From G963422595 sp963422595 (GTDB lineage Bacteria > Pseudomonadota > Gammaproteobacteria > UBA4575): a DNA stretch of 64,000 bases. Made by a program: the position numbers and the translations under genes. The stretch spans positions 496,001 to 560,000 of the forward strand of contig OY730298.1 of NCBI GenBank assembly GCA_963422595.1, written 5' to 3'. How positions within the stretch are numbered: the first letter of the stretch is position 1; every line of letters starts with the position of its first letter. Positions 62,034-64,000 of this stretch are shown here, piece after piece. The notes beneath the pieces are model-generated. The model was not told the origin of the DNA. It worked only from the letters and a program-made list of their open reading frames with translations, and ran no database searches.

Positions 62034-63215
62034 ATGGAAGTTTATTTGGTAGGCGGGGTAGTGCGTGACAAATTGTTGGGGTTACCCATTGAAGAAATTG
62101 GAGAACCTGATTGGATGGTTACCGGCGCCAGTGCAGAAGAAATGCTTGACAGGGGATACAGACCGGTGGGCAAGGATTTCCCAGTTTTTTTGCATCCTCG
62201 CAGTAACGAAGCATACGCCCTGGCGCGCACGGAAAAAAAACAAGGCCGGGGTTACTACGGTTTCCAGGTTCACGCCGCGCCAGACGTAAGCCTGGAAGAA
62301 GACTTGCGGCGGCGGGACTTAACCATTAATGCCATGGCAAGGGATCAATCCGGCAAGCTCATTGATCCATATGGCGGACAACAAGACCTGCATGACAAGC
62401 TGTTACGGCACGTTTCCAGCGCCTTTACCGAGGATCCATTACGAGTCCTGCGCGTGGCGCGGTTTGCCGCTAAATTCGCTTCACGAGGATTCAGGGTCGC
62501 CGACGAAACATTACAGTTAATGCGGCATATCGCGCGCTCTGGCGAATTAACAGAGTTAACGCCCGAGCGAATATGGCAGGAGACACGCACGGCATTAAGC
62601 ACGGAAACTCCGACAAAATTCTTTTCCGTACTGCATGAGACGCGCACCCTGGAACAAATCTTTACCGGCATTGGCGAGCAGTTTTCAAACCAGCAAGCGC
62701 GTAACATCGGGTTTGCCGCACTGGACGAAATCTCCTTGCGGGAGCATGAGCCTTGCGCGCGTTTCGCCGCACTGGTCGGCGGGCTTTACTTTTATCGGAG
62801 AGAAGATGCCCGTCACGAGGTTGATAAATTAATTAACCAAATTCCTTTACCTGATAGCTGTAAAAAATTACTGACGCTTACGGCGACCCTGCAACATCAG
62901 TGCCACGAGGTCTTTGCTCTGCGCGCGAGGCATTTACTTGGTCTGCTAAACAGGCTGGACGTCAGCAGAAAACCCGAACGTTTTGTAACGGCTTTGAAAA
63001 TTTTCTCCGCAATCTATACAGCGGCGACTGGTGAAGGTGAATATTTGCAAGCGGCCTGGTTACGACGCGCTGCCAACGCGATTACAAACATAAATGCGGG
63101 AAAGTGGGTAAGAGCGGGCATTGCCGGCGCCGAGCTTGCTAACAAACTACAGCATGCGCGACTGGAGTCACTTAGAGGACTTATCCAGGATCATGACACT
63201 ACCAATAAACGATAA
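62034..63215 (+). CDS. cca: CCA tRNA nucleotidyltransferase
   Basis: Adds CCA to tRNA 3' ends without a template. The 393-residue protein has EVYLVGGVVRDKLLG, DFPVFLHPRSNEAYALART, the RRRDLTINAMA motif and the flexible-loop region EDPLRVLRVARFAAKF. The catalytic D-x-D of the E. coli enzyme (KDRDW) is replaced by EIGEPDWMV, i.e. E-x-D with about two extra residues. The C-terminal HD phosphohydrolase motif of E. coli Cca is not visible. Its end overlaps the convergent uppP by 17 bases. Confidence 0.93.
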   Translation: MEVYLVGGVVRDKLLGLPIEEIGEPDWMVTGASAEEMLDRGYRPVGKDFPVFLHPRSNEAYALARTEKKQGRGYYGFQVHAAPDVSLEEDLRRRDLTINAMARDQSGKLIDPYGGQQDLHDKLLRHVSSAFTEDPLRVLRVARFAAKFASRGFRVADETLQLMRHIARSGELTELTPERIWQETRTALSTETPTKFFSVLHETRTLEQIFTGIGEQFSNQQARNIGFAALDEISLREHEPCARFAALVGGLYFYRREDARHEVDKLINQIPLPDSCKKLLTLTATLQHQCHEVFALRARHLLGLLNRLDVSRKPERFVTALKIFSAIYTAATGEGEYLQAAWLRRAANAITNINAGKWVRAGIAGAELANKLQHARLESLRGLIQDHDTTNKR

Positions 63216-63999
63216 GTAAAATCACCCCTAAAAGAATTCTATATAGCACAAACGGCAACATGCCTATGCGGCTAATAAACTTTAGAAACCAATGTATGCA
63301 GAAAAAAGCCGCGACCGCTGAACAAACCATAACCCCCAAGGCTAAGTCCCATGCAATTATTACCTCTTGGCGCAAGACGTGATAGCACGCATATACGGAA
63401 GCCGCGAGCAGCGTGGGAATCGCTAATAAAAAAGAAAACCGCGCTGCTTCCACGCGCGAAAGCCCTAACCACAGGCCAGCGGTCATCGTTACGCCAGAGC
63501 GGGAAGCACCGGGGATCAATGCGGTGGCCTGGGCTAAACCGATAACGAGCGCATTGACAGTCGTTAATTGTCCGATTTGTCGGGTTCGTTTACCATGCCA
63601 GTCGGCCAGCCACAACAGCAAGCCAAAAAATATTGAGGCTATCGCAACCACGATTGCATCGCGCGCATATTCGATTACGTAGACGTGGAATAACAGTGCG
63701 GCGATCAATATCGGCAGCGTGGCGCATAGCAGTAACCAAGCAAGCCGCCTGTCTCCGGTGGCACCACCAGACACATCGGGCGAGGCGCGGCAAGCGTTCA
63801 TTAATTTACGCAGATCGGCCCGAAAATAGAACAACACCACTAGTAAGCTGCCCAGGTGCGCAGCGATATCAATAACAATACCCTGGTCCTGCCATTGCAT
63901 AATAATGGGCAGGAGTACTAAATGAGCAGAGCTTGAGATCGGCAGAAACTCGGTAATCCCCTGGATTACCGCTAATAAAAAAGCATGTAATGACCCCAT
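63199..63999 (-). CDS. uppP: Undecaprenyl-diphosphatase UppP (BacA)
   Basis: Integral membrane phosphatase that recycles undecaprenyl diphosphate, the lipid carrier for peptidoglycan. The 266-residue protein has the two catalytic motifs: QGITEFLPISSSAHLVL near the N terminus and GASRSGVTMTAGLWLGLSR in the second half. It is complete, the ATG lying 1 base from the right edge. It converges with cca with a 17-base overlap. Confidence 0.96.
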   Translation of the reverse strand: MGSLHAFLLAVIQGITEFLPISSSAHLVLLPIIMQWQDQGIVIDIAAHLGSLLVVLFYFRADLRKLMNACRASPDVSGGATGDRRLAWLLLCATLPILIAALLFHVYVIEYARDAIVVAIASIFFGLLLWLADWHGKRTRQIGQLTTVNALVIGLAQATALIPGASRSGVTMTAGLWLGLSRVEAARFSFLLAIPTLLAASVYACYHVLRQEVIIAWDLALGVMVCSAVAAFFCIHWFLKFISRIGMLPFVLYRILLGVILLIVYW

Positions 64000-64000
64000 T

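Overview
The window looks like chromosome of an aerobic, Gram-negative gammaproteobacterium, probably an environmental lineage outside the enterics. This is inferred from E. coli-type GshA, the orders fxsA-groES-groEL, cutA-dsbD, envC-ctpA-yibQ, aroQ-accB-accC and fis-purH-purD, a gamma-type RpoH, and BioH/BioC. Base composition looks mid-range (not computed). Non-ATG starts are frequent, several of them TTG with a well placed ribosome binding site. I saw no rRNA, tRNA, CRISPR array or insertion sequence.

Layout. 1-10057: a truncated MDR-family oxidoreductase, then a long aerobic respiration cluster: heme O synthase, a caa3-type cytochrome c oxidase whose subunit II carries two extra c-type heme domains, subunit I, two subunit III-like proteins and subunit IV, then a three-gene module (exported conserved protein, FixH/YtkA-like protein, diheme peroxidase) and a DsrC/TusE-like protein lacking the usual penultimate cysteine. 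10345-19921: housekeeping genes: SirB2-like protein, RpoH behind a perfect CIRCE operator, heme A synthase, BioC/BioH, PlsY, TsaD, RpsU, YqeY, HemE, and a frameshifted pseudogene. 19927-22362: penicillin-binding protein 1A.

22536-30198 is the accessory island: a type III restriction-modification locus (res first, mod last, two extra genes between them, all tightly packed), followed by an overlapping pair encoding an AAA/OLD-like ATPase and a small protein with a PD-(D/E)XK-like signature. The island lies exactly where many gammaproteobacteria carry pilMNOPQ, between mrcA and aroK. The ATPase/nuclease-like pair is the best candidate here for an undescribed defence system.

30582-36561 returns to core genes (aroK, aroB, dgt, a DamX-like ATPase/SPOR protein, dnaG). 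36713-40723 holds a minus-strand envelope cluster (envC, ctpA, yibQ-like, DJ-1 family). 41165-48700 carries a fused NADH dehydrogenase-like/SelD protein, gshA, ampD, groEL-groES behind a second perfect CIRCE, and fxsA. 49087-63999 carries cutA, dsbD, aroQ-accB-accC, fis, purH, an AEC transporter, purD, rho, trxA, an NDUFA9-like protein, cca and uppP.

The genes connect in several ways. CtaB and CtaA supply heme A to the oxidase. RpoH and GroESL share an HrcA operator, so the repressor would control both the chaperonin and the heat-shock sigma factor. AroK, AroB and AroQ are shikimate steps. PBP1A, EnvC, AmpD and UppP act in cell-wall synthesis and recycling. Expected partners are absent from their usual positions (rpoD after dnaG, prmA/dusB before fis, pilMNOPQ after mrcA), so this chromosome has been rearranged relative to the usual gammaproteobacterial order.
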